A DNA stretch of 33,194 bases from an uncultured Eubacteriales bacterium (GCA_902790175.1 CADAQZ010000058.1:1-33194), one strand, 5' to 3'; counted from the first letter of the stretch, positions 16,920-28,216 are shown. Notes: generated by a model from the letters alone, not told the origin. Translations and numbers: made by a program.

Positions 16920-17888
16920 ATGCTCGCAGGTTTGCCTGAGGTCGCCGTCATCGGCGCGGCCATCGCCGACATCCCGCTGGCCCCGGTGGGCCCGGAGGTG
17001 TTCGCGGCGCACTCCACGCCGCTGGCGCGGATCGCCATGACCCCCGGCGGCGACGCGCTGAACGAGGCGCTGGCGTTGGCGCGGCTGGGCAGCAGACCGG
17101 CGCTGGTCAGCGTCGTGGGCGCGGACGCCGCCGGAAACTTTGTGCTGCGCGCGCTCGCGGACGCGGGCGTGGACGCCTCGTGCGTGCGGCGCGTCCCGGG
17201 CCTCGACACCGGCATCAACGTCGTGCTCGTCGGCGCGGATGGCGAGCGCCGGTTCATCACCAGCCGCAGCGGCAGTCTGCGCAGGCTGTCCCTTGCCGAC
17301 ATCCTGCCCGCGCTGGGCAGCCCGGCGCTCGCGGACATAAAGATCGCGTGCCTGGCGAGCCTGTTCGTGTCGCCGCTTCTGACCCTCGACGACACCGCGG
17401 CGCTGTTCGACGCGCTGAAGGCGCGGGGACTGACGCTGTGCGCCGACACAACGCGCCCGAAAAACAGCGAGAAGCTTCGTGAGGCGGGCGAAGCGCTGTC
17501 GCGGCTGGACTACTTCTTCCCGAACCGGGACGAGGCCGCGCTGCTGACCGGCGAAAGCGACCCCGACCGCGCCGCCGACGCGCTGCTGGGCGCGGGCGTC
17601 GGGCACGTCGCGATCAAGCTGGGCGGCGCGGGCTGCCTGCTCAAATCCCACAGTGAGCGCCATCTCGTGCCCGCGTTCCCCGGCGCAAACTGCGTGGACA
17701 CCACCGGCGCGGGCGACACGTTCGCCGCCGGGTTCATCGCCGCGCTCGTCGAGGGCCGGTCCTTCCTCGACTGCGGCCGCTTCGCCAACGCCGCCGCGTC
17801 GCTGTGCGTGGAGTACGTCGGCGCGTCGGGGGGATGGACAAGGGATGAGGCGGAGGAGAGGTTTGAGGGAGTAGGCAGTAGGGAGTAG
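16920..17888 (+). CDS. PfkB-family carbohydrate (ribokinase-like) kinase
   Basis: Of 322 residues in all, the N-terminal part has the sugar-binding 'MTPGGDALNEALALARLG' and 'VGADAAGNFVLRALADAGVD'. The C-terminal anion-hole/catalytic signature is 'DTTGAGDTFAAGFIAAL' (about residues 260-276), with Asp as the expected base. The N-terminal 'VIGAAIADIP' strand is also typical. It should phosphorylate a sugar or nucleoside hydroxyl with ATP in the cytosol; the substrate cannot be read. The start ATG 16920 has AAGGAGG at 16907-16913. The last residues (GVGSRE) and stop come from a GGGAGTAGG repeat that begins inside the gene. Confidence 0.9.
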   Translation: MLAGLPEVAVIGAAIADIPLAPVGPEVFAAHSTPLARIAMTPGGDALNEALALARLGSRPALVSVVGADAAGNFVLRALADAGVDASCVRRVPGLDTGINVVLVGADGERRFITSRSGSLRRLSLADILPALGSPALADIKIACLASLFVSPLLTLDDTAALFDALKARGLTLCADTTRPKNSEKLREAGEALSRLDYFFPNRDEAALLTGESDPDRAADALLGAGVGHVAIKLGGAGCLLKSHSERHLVPAFPGANCVDTTGAGDTFAAGFIAALVEGRSFLDCGRFANAAASLCVEYVGASGGWTRDEAEERFEGVGSRE

Positions 17889-18109
17889 GGAGTAGGAATA
17901 GTGAAGATCCTTCGCTTCGCTCAGGATAACAACGACGGCAATCCGCCAATCTGTCATCCTGAGCGGAGCGAAGGATCTTTTAGTCTCGTTATGGGCGGGC
18001 GGCGCATCGCCGCCCCTACACTATTCCTATCCCCTATTGCCTATTCACTTTTCCTACTCCCTACTGCCTACTCCCTACTGCCTACTCCCTACTGCCTACT
18101 CCCTACTCC

Positions 18110-18112
<3 letters not shown>
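17866..18112. repeat. Composite nested palindromic element between the PfkB kinase and gyrA
   Basis: Outer arms (17886-17903 TAGGGAGTAGGAATAGTG; 18019-18036 its near reverse complement) enclose a family A inverted pair (17904-17979) and a GGGCGGCGCATCGCCGCCC hairpin (17998-18016). Beyond the right arm are eight 7-mers, CCTACTC/CCTACTG, in the order C,G,C,G,C,G,C,C (18053-18108). It supplies both the PfkB stop and the gyrA stop (TAG, 18110-18112). Confidence 0.8.
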
Positions 18113-20535
<2,423 letters not shown>

Positions 20536-20573
20536 GTTGTGGTTTCCTCCGTTTCTATGAGAGGTGAGGCGAA

Positions 20574-21066
20574 GGAGGGATTAGGGACTAGGGATTAGGG
20601 ATTAGAAATAGTGGGCAGAGCCACCGCATTCCCCCGTCATTCATCCGAAATCATCATTCGCCCAGTTTTGCTATGAGTACGTTCAGCATGCGTCCAATTA
20701 CCTCGCTGAGGTTCATAGCGTGTGTGATCTGTTCTTGTGTCAGATAACACAGTTCGACGCAAATCAGTAATTGGGTTTCAAGCTCATACTTCGAGCCTCG
20801 GGCCATGGACAGGAACCGGGCATAATCCTTGCTGGACGCGCGGCCGTTGCCTTCTGCGATGTTGGATGGAATGGACACAACAGCCCTGCGGATTTGATTG
20901 GATAGTGCATAGATCTCTTCTTTTGGCAGAAAGCGCATCAGCTTATAGGTTTCCTTGAGCAACTCTATAGAACGCTTCCAAACTACAAGGTCCCGGTAGT
21001 TCTTCGCAAAACCATCTGCCATATGGATACCTTCTCACTATTCCTAATCCCTATTCCCTAATCCTT
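20574..21066. mobile_element. Putative small element: S23-type gene between inverted repeats
   Basis: The left end (20577-20612) reads GGATTAGGGACTAGGGATTA, then GGGATTAGAAATAGTG. The right end (21037-21065) is its near reverse complement, CACTATTCCTAATCCC and TATTCCCTAATCC. Both copies end inward with ATAGTG/CACTAT, as in the element at 17866-18112. The element lies between gyrB and gyrA, which are normally close neighbours. No transposase is present, so mobility is inferred. Confidence 0.5.
20654..21022 (-). CDS. Four-helix-bundle protein (23S rRNA intervening-sequence/S23 family)
   Basis: The 122-residue product begins 'FAKNYRDLVVWKRSIELLKE' and continues with 'IRRAVVSIPSNIAEGNGRAS' and 'YARFLSMARGSKYELETQLL', the signatures of the 23S rRNA intervening-sequence (IVP/S23) family. 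The fold is a four-helix bundle related to Avd of diversity-generating retroelements. The biochemical role is unknown. No reverse transcriptase or variable repeat is near, so this is not a diversity-generating system. The start 21022 has AGAAGG about 7 nt upstream, part of it in the flanking repeat. G+C content is clearly lower than in gyrA and gyrB on either side, which suggests an acquired gene. Confidence 0.88.
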   Translation of the reverse strand: MADGFAKNYRDLVVWKRSIELLKETYKLMRFLPKEEIYALSNQIRRAVVSIPSNIAEGNGRASSKDYARFLSMARGSKYELETQLLICVELCYLTQEQITHAMNLSEVIGRMLNVLIAKLGE

Positions 21067-21072
21067 CTCCCG

Positions 21073-23019
<1,947 letters not shown>

Positions 23020-23068
23020 TCACGCCGCCCTTCCCGGCGGCCCGGAAAATATTTTTCTACCTATAGTA

Positions 23069-23077
23069 ATTATACCA
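23069..23077 (-). promoter_or_regulatory. Extended -10 promoter of gyrB
   Basis: Minus-strand TGGTATAAT (23069-23077) has no convincing -35. The predicted leader is about 55 nt. Confidence 0.55.
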
Positions 23078-23144
23078 CTTTTTGCCCCGCTCAGACTTGC
23101 ATAAACAGGTTAAGAAGGGGCGAAAATATACATTTAACGCGCGC

Positions 23145-23176
23145 GAAAAATAACAGCCCCGCTTGGAGCTGTTTTT
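23145..23176 (-). terminator. Intrinsic terminator of the ACT-domain gene (possibly bidirectional)
   Basis: AACAGC (23152-23157) pairs with GCTGTT (23168-23173), with C/G pairs inside. On the minus strand TTATTTTT follows, and on the plus strand TTTTT. It lies about 85 bp past the ACT-domain gene. Confidence 0.6.
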
Positions 23177-23259
23177 ACATGTGTACGAGCATATAAACGT
23201 ACGGTTTTCGGACTGAAAACGCACACACGCAACGCCTTATCAGCCCGATAAACGGGAAT

Positions 23260-23625
23260 TTATACTACTGTATATCCTTCAGAAGCCAAAACGGTCAACG
23301 CCCGCTCATAGTTCTCTTCTTTCACAAGGATATAATCTGTGTTGTATGTCGATACGGCGAAGATGCCGATTTTATGTTCTGCGAGTATGCCTGACAGTTT
23401 TGACAGAATACCGATCAACGAAAAATCGAGAACTCCCTGAATACGGAAGCCTTTCCATCCGTCATCCCGCTCGGTTGTGTTCTGCGGCGTATCCTCTGTT
23501 TTGCACACCAGCGATAATTCTTCATCCGTCTTCCCGATAAAGTAGAAATCAGTATCCATGTTAATGCATGATTTCTCTGAAACCTTACAAACAGTAAGAT
23601 CATGCTCAATCCTCTTCAATATCAT
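23260..23625 (-). CDS. ACT-domain protein (COG3603-like)
   Basis: This small soluble protein (121 residues) has the C-terminal ACT core 'FSLIGILSKLSGILAEHKIG' followed by 'IFAVSTYNTDYILVKEENYE' and 'ALTVLASEGYTVV', the ligand-binding beta-alpha-beta-beta-alpha-beta fold. The N-terminal half ('HDLTVCKVS', 'FYFIGKTDEELSLVC') fits the second ACT-like half of COG3603 proteins. These probably bind an amino acid; no enzyme domain is attached. Its A+T content is higher than that of neighbours. The ribosome-binding site before 23625 is not strong. Transcription may come from the promoter at 24014-24043 through the upstream S23-like gene. Confidence 0.8.
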   Translation of the reverse strand: MILKRIEHDLTVCKVSEKSCINMDTDFYFIGKTDEELSLVCKTEDTPQNTTERDDGWKGFRIQGVLDFSLIGILSKLSGILAEHKIGIFAVSTYNTDYILVKEENYERALTVLASEGYTVV

Positions 23626-23666
23626 CTGTAACGTTTCCTCACAAATCCCGATTTGTCGATCTGTTT

Positions 23667-23992
23667 TCAGCCTTCGTTCATTTTCTTTTTCACCGTCTTA
23701 CAGGAAGCAATCAGCATCACACGGATAGACGTGCACTTTTCATTCAGAGATCGGAATAATGTATCGTCTATATAGTTTGTGCGGTGAAGCAATTCCATCC
23801 AATAGCCGGTTTCGCTGGCTTCTTTCAGGGCGATCTCGAGCTTTGAGACAAAATCCTTTTTACCCTGTGCGTAATTGGCTTCATGAATATTCGCGCCGAT
23901 GGAAGTGCCAGAGCGTCCAATCTGGTTGGAGATCACGGTTTCATGCTTGGCTTTGAGGTCCTTTACAAGACCGCGAGCTGGTTTTCTTTCAT
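23667..23992 (-). pseudogene. Second four-helix-bundle (S23-family) gene with a short N-terminal deletion
   Basis: ATG 23992 with GGAGGAG upstream reads M-K-E-N-Q-L-A and then goes out of frame. The other frame carries 'LVKDLKAKHETVISNQIGRS', 'GTSIGANIHEANYAQGKKDF' and 'VSKLEIALKEASETGYWMEL', the strongly conserved core of this S23 subfamily, to the stop at 23667. Comparison with remembered homologues suggests loss of about 34-37 bp (a dozen residues of helix 1). It differs from the copy at 20654 and is the IVP type with the RSGTSIGAN motif. A strong promoter precedes it. Function is unknown. It could be intact in reality if the gap is an assembly error. Confidence 0.8.
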
Positions 23993-24013
23993 TGTAGTAT
24001 CTCCTCCGAAATC

Positions 24014-24043
24014 ATTATAGCACAGAGCCGCTGTTTTTTTCAA
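24014..24043 (-). promoter_or_regulatory. Promoter of the second S23-family gene
   Basis: Minus-strand TTGAAA (24038-24043), an 18-bp spacer and TATAAT (24014-24019). The -35 end touches the first ATGATG of the palindrome array. Confidence 0.7.
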
Positions 24044-24194
24044 TGATGTCGGCGCTGTGCGCCTGATGATGCTTCGTCGCTCGCGCTCCGAAATGATGTT
24101 GCTCCCGATGGTCGCAATGATGCTGCTCGCTGTGCTCGCAATGATGCCGCTCCCGATGGTCGCAATGATGCCGCTCGCTGTGCTCACAATGATG
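24043..24194. repeat. ATGATG-spaced repeat array, left half
   Basis: ATGATG recurs at 24043, 24066, 24093, 24117, 24141, 24165 and 24189. From 24093 the spacing is exactly 24 bp. Two inner words alternate (GCTCCCGATGGTCGCA and GCTCGCTGTGCTCGCA), making a 48-bp higher-order unit repeated twice (24093-24140, 24141-24188). Confidence 0.85.
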
Positions 24195-24200
24195 CGATGT

Positions 24201-24392
24201 TTGCCCTTGTCATGTCCCGCAGGACACATCATTGCCGTAGGCAGCATCATGCGCGAAGCGCACATCATTTGCCCGCCAGGGCAAACATCATTTAAAAGAT
24301 TGCCCTTGTCATGTCCCGCAGGACACATCATTGCCGTAGGCAACATCATGCGCGAAGCGCACATCATTTGCCCGCCAGGGCAAACATCATTC
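24201..24392. repeat. 99-bp tandem repeat of CATCAT-spaced short hairpins, right half
   Basis: Two copies (24201 and 24300) are nearly identical. Each is a string of small hairpins: TGTCC-cgca-GGACA, TGCC-gta-GGCA, TGCGC-gaa-GCGCA and TTTGCCC-gcca-GGGCAAA, all joined by CATCAT. The joining word is the reverse complement of that in the left half, so the array is arranged head-on around about 24195. No protein is likely here. Confidence 0.85.
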
Positions 24393-24430
24393 AAAAAGCG
24401 CCTTTTGTCATTGGACAAAAGGCGCTTTTT
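24393..24430 (-). terminator. Terminator of tRNA-Arg
   Basis: Perfect 17-bp stem (24393-24409 with 24414-24430) with a 4-base loop. On the minus strand it ends in TTTTT directly after the tRNA gene. Confidence 0.9.
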
Positions 24431-24432
24431 GC

Positions 24433-24509
24433 TGGCGCACCCAAAGGGATTCGAACCCCTGACCTGCCGCTTAGGAGGCGGCCGCTCTATCCTGCTGAGC
24501 TATGGGTGC
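24433..24509 (-). tRNA. tRNA-Arg (anticodon CCT)
   Basis: The minus strand folds into a complete cloverleaf: acceptor GCACCCA/TGGGTGC, D-stem GCTC/GAGC, anticodon stem GCCGC/GCGGC with loop CTCCTAA (anticodon CCT), T-arm with TTCGAAT, discriminator G and an encoded CCA. It reads AGG codons. Confidence 0.96.
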
Positions 24510-24600
24510 CTGTATGATCGTTCCGGCAAACGGAACAATAGTTATTATGGCACGAAGCCCGCCGCTTGTCAAGGGCGGAAATGTTGCAAATGGGCACGGG

Positions 24601-24629
24601 TTGCGGATCGGCCGCGGATGCGCTATAAT
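24601..24629 (+). promoter_or_regulatory. Promoter of the VanZ-like gene
   Basis: TTGCGG (24601-24606), a 17-bp spacer and TATAAT (24624-24629), with about 30 bp to the start. Confidence 0.7.
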
Positions 24630-24658
24630 AGGCCTATCCCGCGAAAGGAAACTGTCGA

Positions 24659-25180
24659 ATGAAAAACCGCGTATTCTGGAGCCGCTTCTTCCTCGCCGCG
24701 TCGATCCTGACGGCGATCGCGATCTTCTGCTTCTCGGCGCAGTCCGGGCCGGACTCCGCCGAGCTGAGCGAGGGCGTGACGCTGACGGTGGCGCGCGTGG
24801 TGCGCCCGGGCTTTGACGAGCTGCCCGCGCCGGAGAAGCTCTCCTTCATGGACCAGCTGGGCCTGGTCGTGCGCAAGTGCGCCCACTTCAGCGAGTTCGC
24901 GCTGCTGGCCTTCAACCTGGCGTGCTGGCTGCGGCTGCGGCGCATGGATCGCCCCCGCGCGGCGGCGCTGCTTCCCGCCTGGGTGATCGCCACGCTCTAC
25001 GCCGGCACGGACGAATTGCACCAGATGTTCGTCGAGGCGCGCGGCCCCGCCATCCTGGATGTGGGCATCGACAGCGCCGGGGCCCTGACCGGGGCGCTGG
25101 TGGCACTGGCGGCGATGGCAATCTTCAAAATGAAGAGTCTAAAAACAGAAAACAGAATCAGCAGCTGCCGCGAATCCTGA
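24659..25180 (+). CDS. VanZ family protein
   Basis: This 173-residue membrane protein has about four helices. VanZ signatures visible are 'AIFCFSAQSGPDSAELSEGV', 'VVRKCAHFSEFALLAF' (the conserved KxxHfxeya-type motif) and 'YAGTDELHQMFVEARGPAIL' with DVGIDSAGALTG. The family includes VanZ of teicoplanin resistance, but most members are chromosomal proteins of unknown role, and nothing here points to glycopeptide resistance. The ribosome-binding site is AAAGGAAA before ATG 24659. The C-terminal tail (KSLKTENRISSCRES) is unconserved and runs toward an intergenic repeat. Confidence 0.93.
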   Translation: MKNRVFWSRFFLAASILTAIAIFCFSAQSGPDSAELSEGVTLTVARVVRPGFDELPAPEKLSFMDQLGLVVRKCAHFSEFALLAFNLACWLRLRRMDRPRAAALLPAWVIATLYAGTDELHQMFVEARGPAILDVGIDSAGALTGALVALAAMAIFKMKSLKTENRISSCRES

Positions 25181-25217
25181 AAAAAGCGCACAATCGATAT
25201 GTCCTTTTAAACAAAAT

Positions 25218-25292
25218 GTACAGATCCTTCGCTCCGCTCAGGATGACAAGTTTGCGTCGCCTGTCATCCTGAGCGAAGCGAAGGATCTGTAC
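25218..25292. repeat. Family A inverted repeat between convergent vanZ and rubrerythrin genes
   Basis: Arms of 31 bp (25218-25248 and 25262-25292) differ at one position and carry CAGATCCTTCGCTCCGCTCA / TGAGCGAAGCGAAGGATCTG. Such a long stem between converging genes could end transcription from both sides. Confidence 0.85.
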
Positions 25293-25350
25293 GTTTCGCC
25301 TGGGAACAGGTGCGGTCAGAGCGCCGCGGCTTCATCGCCTCGCAGCATCT

Positions 25351-25383
25351 CCTAATCCCTAATCCCTATTCCCTAATCCCTCT
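25351..25383. repeat. CTAATCCCTAATCCCTATTC repeat at the rubrerythrin 3' end
   Basis: A tandem of CCTAATC/CCTATTC words, the same family as the arms at 20577 and 21037. Only one copy is seen here, with no inward partner. Confidence 0.65.
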
Positions 25384-25922
25384 CAATAGTTCTCCGCCTT
25401 GATCTGGAAGTAGCTCTGCGGATGGTTGCACACGGGGCAGACCTCGGGGGCCTGCTTGCCGATGTGGATGTGGCCGCAGTTGCTGCACTGCCAGATCATG
25501 TCGCCCTCGCGGCTGAACACGAGACCGCCCTCGATGTTCGCGAGCAGCTTGCGGTAGCGCTCCTCGTGCTCCTTCTCGATGGCCGCGACGCCCTCGAACT
25601 GCTTGGCGATGTCCTCAAAGCCCTCCTCGCGGGCCTCCTGCGCGAACTTCGCGTACATGTCGGTCCACTCGAAGTTCTCGCCGTCGGCAGCGTCGTTGAG
25701 GTTCTGCGTGGTGGTGGGCACCTTGCCGCCGTGCAGCAGCTTGAACCACATCTTCGCGTGCTCCTTCTCGTTCTTCGCGGTCTCCTCGAAGATCGCGGCG
25801 ATCTGCACGTAGCCGTCCTTCTTGGCCTGGGAAGCGTAGTAGTCGTACTTGTTGCGGGCCTGGCTCTCGCCCGCGAAGGCCGCCATCAGGTTGGCCTCGG
25901 TCCTTGAACCCTTGAATTCCAT
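25383..25922 (-). CDS. rbr: Rubrerythrin
   Basis: The 179-residue product from ATG 25922 has AGGTGC with GGAGGT at 25928-25933; an upstream in-frame ATG lacks a site. The N-terminal ferritin-like four-helix domain has the di-iron ligands in '[16 protein letters not shown]' and '[16 protein letters not shown]'. The C-terminal rubredoxin domain has the two Cys pairs CSNC and CPVC. It reduces hydrogen peroxide to water using electrons from NADH via rubredoxin and is a cytoplasmic peroxide defence of anaerobes. The gene is complete. Its promoter overlaps the 3' end of the merR-type gene. Confidence 0.97.
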   Translation of the reverse strand: MEFKGSRTEANLMAAFAGESQARNKYDYYASQAKKDGYVQIAAIFEETAKNEKEHAKMWFKLLHGGKVPTTTQNLNDAADGENFEWTDMYAKFAQEAREEGFEDIAKQFEGVAAIEKEHEERYRKLLANIEGGLVFSREGDMIWQCSNCGHIHIGKQAPEVCPVCNHPQSYFQIKAENY

Positions 25923-25960
25923 AACGCACCTCCAAATAATAGTATATCCGGTCCGGACAC

Positions 25961-25989
25961 ATCTTATCATGGAGCCCGGCGTTAGTCAA
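25961..25989 (-). promoter_or_regulatory. Rubrerythrin promoter with a TCCGG-T-CCGGA dyad downstream
   Basis: TTGACT (25984-25989), a 17-bp spacer and TAAGAT (25961-25966), with TGA before the -10. A short dyad, TCCGGTCCGGA, lies near 25947-25957 in the leader. A role as an operator is possible but unproved. Confidence 0.7.
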
Positions 25990-26720
25990 TCCTTACCCGC
26001 GCACCAGGCCTCGATGGCCCGATGCGCGTACTCCGCCGCGCCGGGGCCGCCCGCGGCGTCGATGTTCTCCGACATGCCGGCGGCTCCGGCGTACATGCGC
26101 CCGAGGCCGCGCAGGATCGCGTCGGAGCAGGTGTAGAAGTGCTCGGTGATGAAGGCCTTCAGCTTCGCCACCTGCGCCTGCGGGATCTCGCCCGCCGGGT
26201 CCATGCCCTGCATGGGGCCGAAGGCCGCCAGGATGCCCATCAGCGCCGCCGACAGTTCGCGCTCCTCCTCGCGGGTCCGCCCCTTCGATTTCTCCTCGTA
26301 CTCGCGATACTCCGCCGTCTGCCCCCAGCTGGCCTTCGCCTGCCGGGCGTATTCGTCGATCTTTTTTGAATCAAACGCCGTGAAATTCATATACTTCACC
26401 CCGATCAATTTGATGCCCCGGGCCAGGTCGATCAGGTTCTCTAGATGCTCCACCTTCAGCTGAAGCAGCTCGATCTGCTGGTCCAAGGCCCGGTTTCGGT
26501 CGTAGGCCGGGCTGTCCAGGATGGCGCGGATGTCCTTCAGCGGGAATTGCAGCTCCCGAAACAGCAGGATGGCGCTCAGCCGCTCCAGGCTCGCCTCGTC
26601 GTAGAGCCGATAGCCGGCCTCCGACACCGCCGCGGGCTTCAATAGCCCGATCCGGTCATAGAGGCGCAGCGCGCGCACGCTCACGCCGGTCAGGGCGCTG
26701 ATCTCGCTCACCGTCATCAT
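25986..26720 (-). CDS. MerR-family regulator with TipAS-type ligand domain
   Basis: The product is 244 residues from ATG 26720 (or the next codon, 26717), preceded by GGGAGGTGGG. The N-terminal winged-helix reads 'MTVSEISALTGVSVRALRLY' with DRIGLLKPAAVSEAGYRLYD, followed by the dimerising coiled coil. The C-terminal ~110 residues ('AFITEHFYTCSDAILRGLGR', 'MYAGAAGMSENIDAAGGPGA') resemble the TipAS domain that binds thiopeptides and other drugs. It likely activates its own promoter, which has the stretched 19-bp spacer typical of MerR targets (26743-26773). It is followed closely by rubrerythrin on the same strand, which has its own promoter. Confidence 0.92.
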   Translation of the reverse strand: MMTVSEISALTGVSVRALRLYDRIGLLKPAAVSEAGYRLYDEASLERLSAILLFRELQFPLKDIRAILDSPAYDRNRALDQQIELLQLKVEHLENLIDLARGIKLIGVKYMNFTAFDSKKIDEYARQAKASWGQTAEYREYEEKSKGRTREEERELSAALMGILAAFGPMQGMDPAGEIPQAQVAKLKAFITEHFYTCSDAILRGLGRMYAGAAGMSENIDAAGGPGAAEYAHRAIEAWCAGKD

Positions 26721-26742
26721 GTCCGACCCACCTCCCAGGAAC

Positions 26743-26773
26743 AGAATAAACCCTGACGCAAGGTCAGGGTCAA
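26743..26773 (-). promoter_or_regulatory. MerR-type promoter/operator with 19-bp spacer
   Basis: TTGACC (26768-26773) and TATTCT (26743-26748) are 19 bp apart. Between them lies the dyad ACCCTGAC-GCAAG-GTCAGGGT (26750-26770). The long spacer with a central dyad is the classic MerR arrangement and implies autoregulation. Confidence 0.8.
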
Positions 26774-26851
26774 TGGGAAATCGAAAAATTAACAGAAAGG
26801 GTGAAATCATTTATAACCATTCGCCCTATTTGGCAAACTTGGCAGGGAGGT

Positions 26852-27061
26852 ATCGGAGGGGAGCAGCCCCTCCGATTACCAATCCGTTCCCGGCGGCATG
26901 TACGCCGGGACGGAATGTAATTCTGTTTTGCAGAATTCATACCTTGCAGATTTGCCGCCCGGAAATCGCCTGCGATTTCAGGCAAATCTGTCAAAGGGGT
27001 GGTCTTGGCGGGGGAAGCAGGTCCCCCGCCAATTGCCATGAAGCCGAAGGCGGAATGGCAA
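26852..27061. repeat. Chain of six hairpins with unrelated stems
   Basis: Hairpins follow one another: ATCGGAGGGG/CCCCTCCGAT (26852-26876), CCGTTCCCGGCG/CGCCGGGACGG (26884-26913), AATTCTG/CAGAATT (26919-26937), nested CAGATTTGCC/GGCAAATCTG with inner GAAATCGC/GCGATTTC (26947-26990), TTGGCGGGGG/CCCCCGCCAA (27005-27032) and TTGCCAT/ATGGCAA with inner GCC/GGC (27033-27061). They fill the gap downstream of ilvE. No gene or T-run is seen. Confidence 0.8.
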
Positions 27062-27064
27062 CGA

Positions 27065-28070
27065 TCAGTCCGCGCGCACGCGCCAGCCGTACTTGTCCTC
27101 GATCTTGCCGGTTTGGATGCCGGTGATGGTGTCGTACAGCTTCTGGGTCACCGGGCCGATGGAGCCGTCGCCGATGGTCATGACCTCGTCCATGTAGCGC
27201 AGCTTGCCCACGGGGCTGATGACGGCGGCGGTGCCGGTGCCGAAGACCTCCTCCAGCTTGCCGCTCCTCGACCTCCATGCCCCACTGGCGGCACAGGAAC
27301 AGCACGCTGTTGCGGGTGATGCCGGGCAGTATGGAGCCGTTGAGCATGGGCGTGACGATCTTGCCGTCGATCTTGAACATGATGTTCATCGCGCCGACTT
27401 CCTCGATGTACTTGCGCTCCACGCCGTCCAGCCACAGCACCTGGCTGTAGCCGCCGTCGTGGGCCTTCACCTGGGCGATCAGCTTGGCGAAGCCGATGCC
27501 GCCGCGCACAGCGCGCACGTACTCGTCCTCGATCCAGATGCCCACGGGGGCCAGGCCGCTCTCGTAGTAGGCGCCGGAGGGGCTGAGGATGACGATGAAC
27601 AGGTAGGTCTTGCTGGGGGCCACGCCCAGGAACTCGTCGGTGGCGATGATGAACGGGCGGATGTAGAGGCTCGTGCCGGGCTCGGTGGGGATCCAGTCCT
27701 TGTCGATGGCCACGACTTCCTTGATCGCCTGCACGAAGTCCTCCTCGGGGATCTGGGGGATGCACAGGCGGTCGTTGGAGTTGTTGGCGCGCTTGGCGTT
27801 CATGTCCGGGCGGAACAGGTAGGCCTCGCCGTTCGCGCCGCGATAGGCCTTCAGGCCCTCGAACATCGTCTGGCCGTAGTGAAACACCATCGCGGAGGGG
27901 TCCAGCTCGATCTTCTGGTAGGGCACGATGCGGGCGTCGTGCCAGCCCTTGCCCTCGGTGTAGTTCATGATGAACATGTGGTCGGTGAAGATGTGGCCAA
28001 AACCCAGCTTCTGGCCCGGTGCGGGCTTCGCCTTGGGGGCCGTGGTACGTTCAACGCGGATATCCAGCAT
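27065..28070 (-). CDS. ilvE: Branched-chain amino acid aminotransferase, damaged by two short deletions
   Basis: The start ATG 28070 has TTGGAGCG about 8 nt upstream; a GTG/ATG further up (28115) has none. Features of eukaryote-like type I BCAT are clear: '[20 protein letters not shown]', '[15 protein letters not shown]', '[20 protein letters not shown]', '[20 protein letters not shown]' and MNIMF. The PLP lysine is in GGIGFAK, but the GGNYAAS-like segment expected right after it is absent, apparently an in-frame loss of about 9 residues. After 'WGMEVEER' the frame shifts, and the C-terminus continues in another frame from '[20 protein letters not shown]' to WRVRAD and TGA (27065-27067), with about 15 residues missing. 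The enzyme moves amino groups between Leu/Ile/Val and 2-oxoglutarate. As written it would be inactive, and a sequence error is suspected. Confidence 0.9.
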
Positions 28071-28115
28071 GTGAATCGCTCCAATCTGCAATGTAATGGG
28101 TAACAACTTGCACAT

Positions 28116-28144
28116 ATGATACCGCGCTAAATCGCGAAAATCAA
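28116..28144 (-). promoter_or_regulatory. Promoter of ilvE
   Basis: TTGATT (28139-28144), a 17-bp spacer and TATCAT (28116-28121). The leader of about 40 nt is too short for a T-box. Confidence 0.65.
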
Positions 28145-28187
28145 GAGTTCAGGGCGTTTTTTCATTCGATGTTTACAAATACGCCCC

Positions 28188-28216
28188 TTGCGCTTTCCCG
28201 GCGCTTCGTGTATAAT
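28188..28216 (+). promoter_or_regulatory. Promoter of queT
   Basis: TTGCGC (28188-28193), a 17-bp spacer and TATAAT (28211-28216). It leaves a leader of about 235 nt before queT. Confidence 0.65.

Noticed and set aside
20654-21022. Diversity-generating retroelement, because S23 proteins resemble Avd
   Set aside because: No reverse transcriptase, template repeat or variable repeat is found in the window.
24093-24392. Possible CRISPR array from the regular 24-bp period
   Set aside because: The constant word is only 6 bp and the intervening words repeat among themselves and are palindromic.
24057-24662. A 201-codon open frame on the plus strand through the palindrome array and tRNA
   Set aside because: The translation is only the array read as repeated Met/Leu/Pro words and it runs antisense through tRNA-Arg; there is no ribosome-binding site and no protein-like composition after the array.
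24659-25180. Glycopeptide-resistance locus because of VanZ
   Set aside because: No vanA/H/X/R/S-like genes are nearby; chromosomal VanZ homologues are common in Clostridia.
28071-28115. Upstream start of ilvE at 28115
   Set aside because: The extra 15 residues precede a good ribosome-binding site for ATG 28070 and include the region just downstream of the -10 box.
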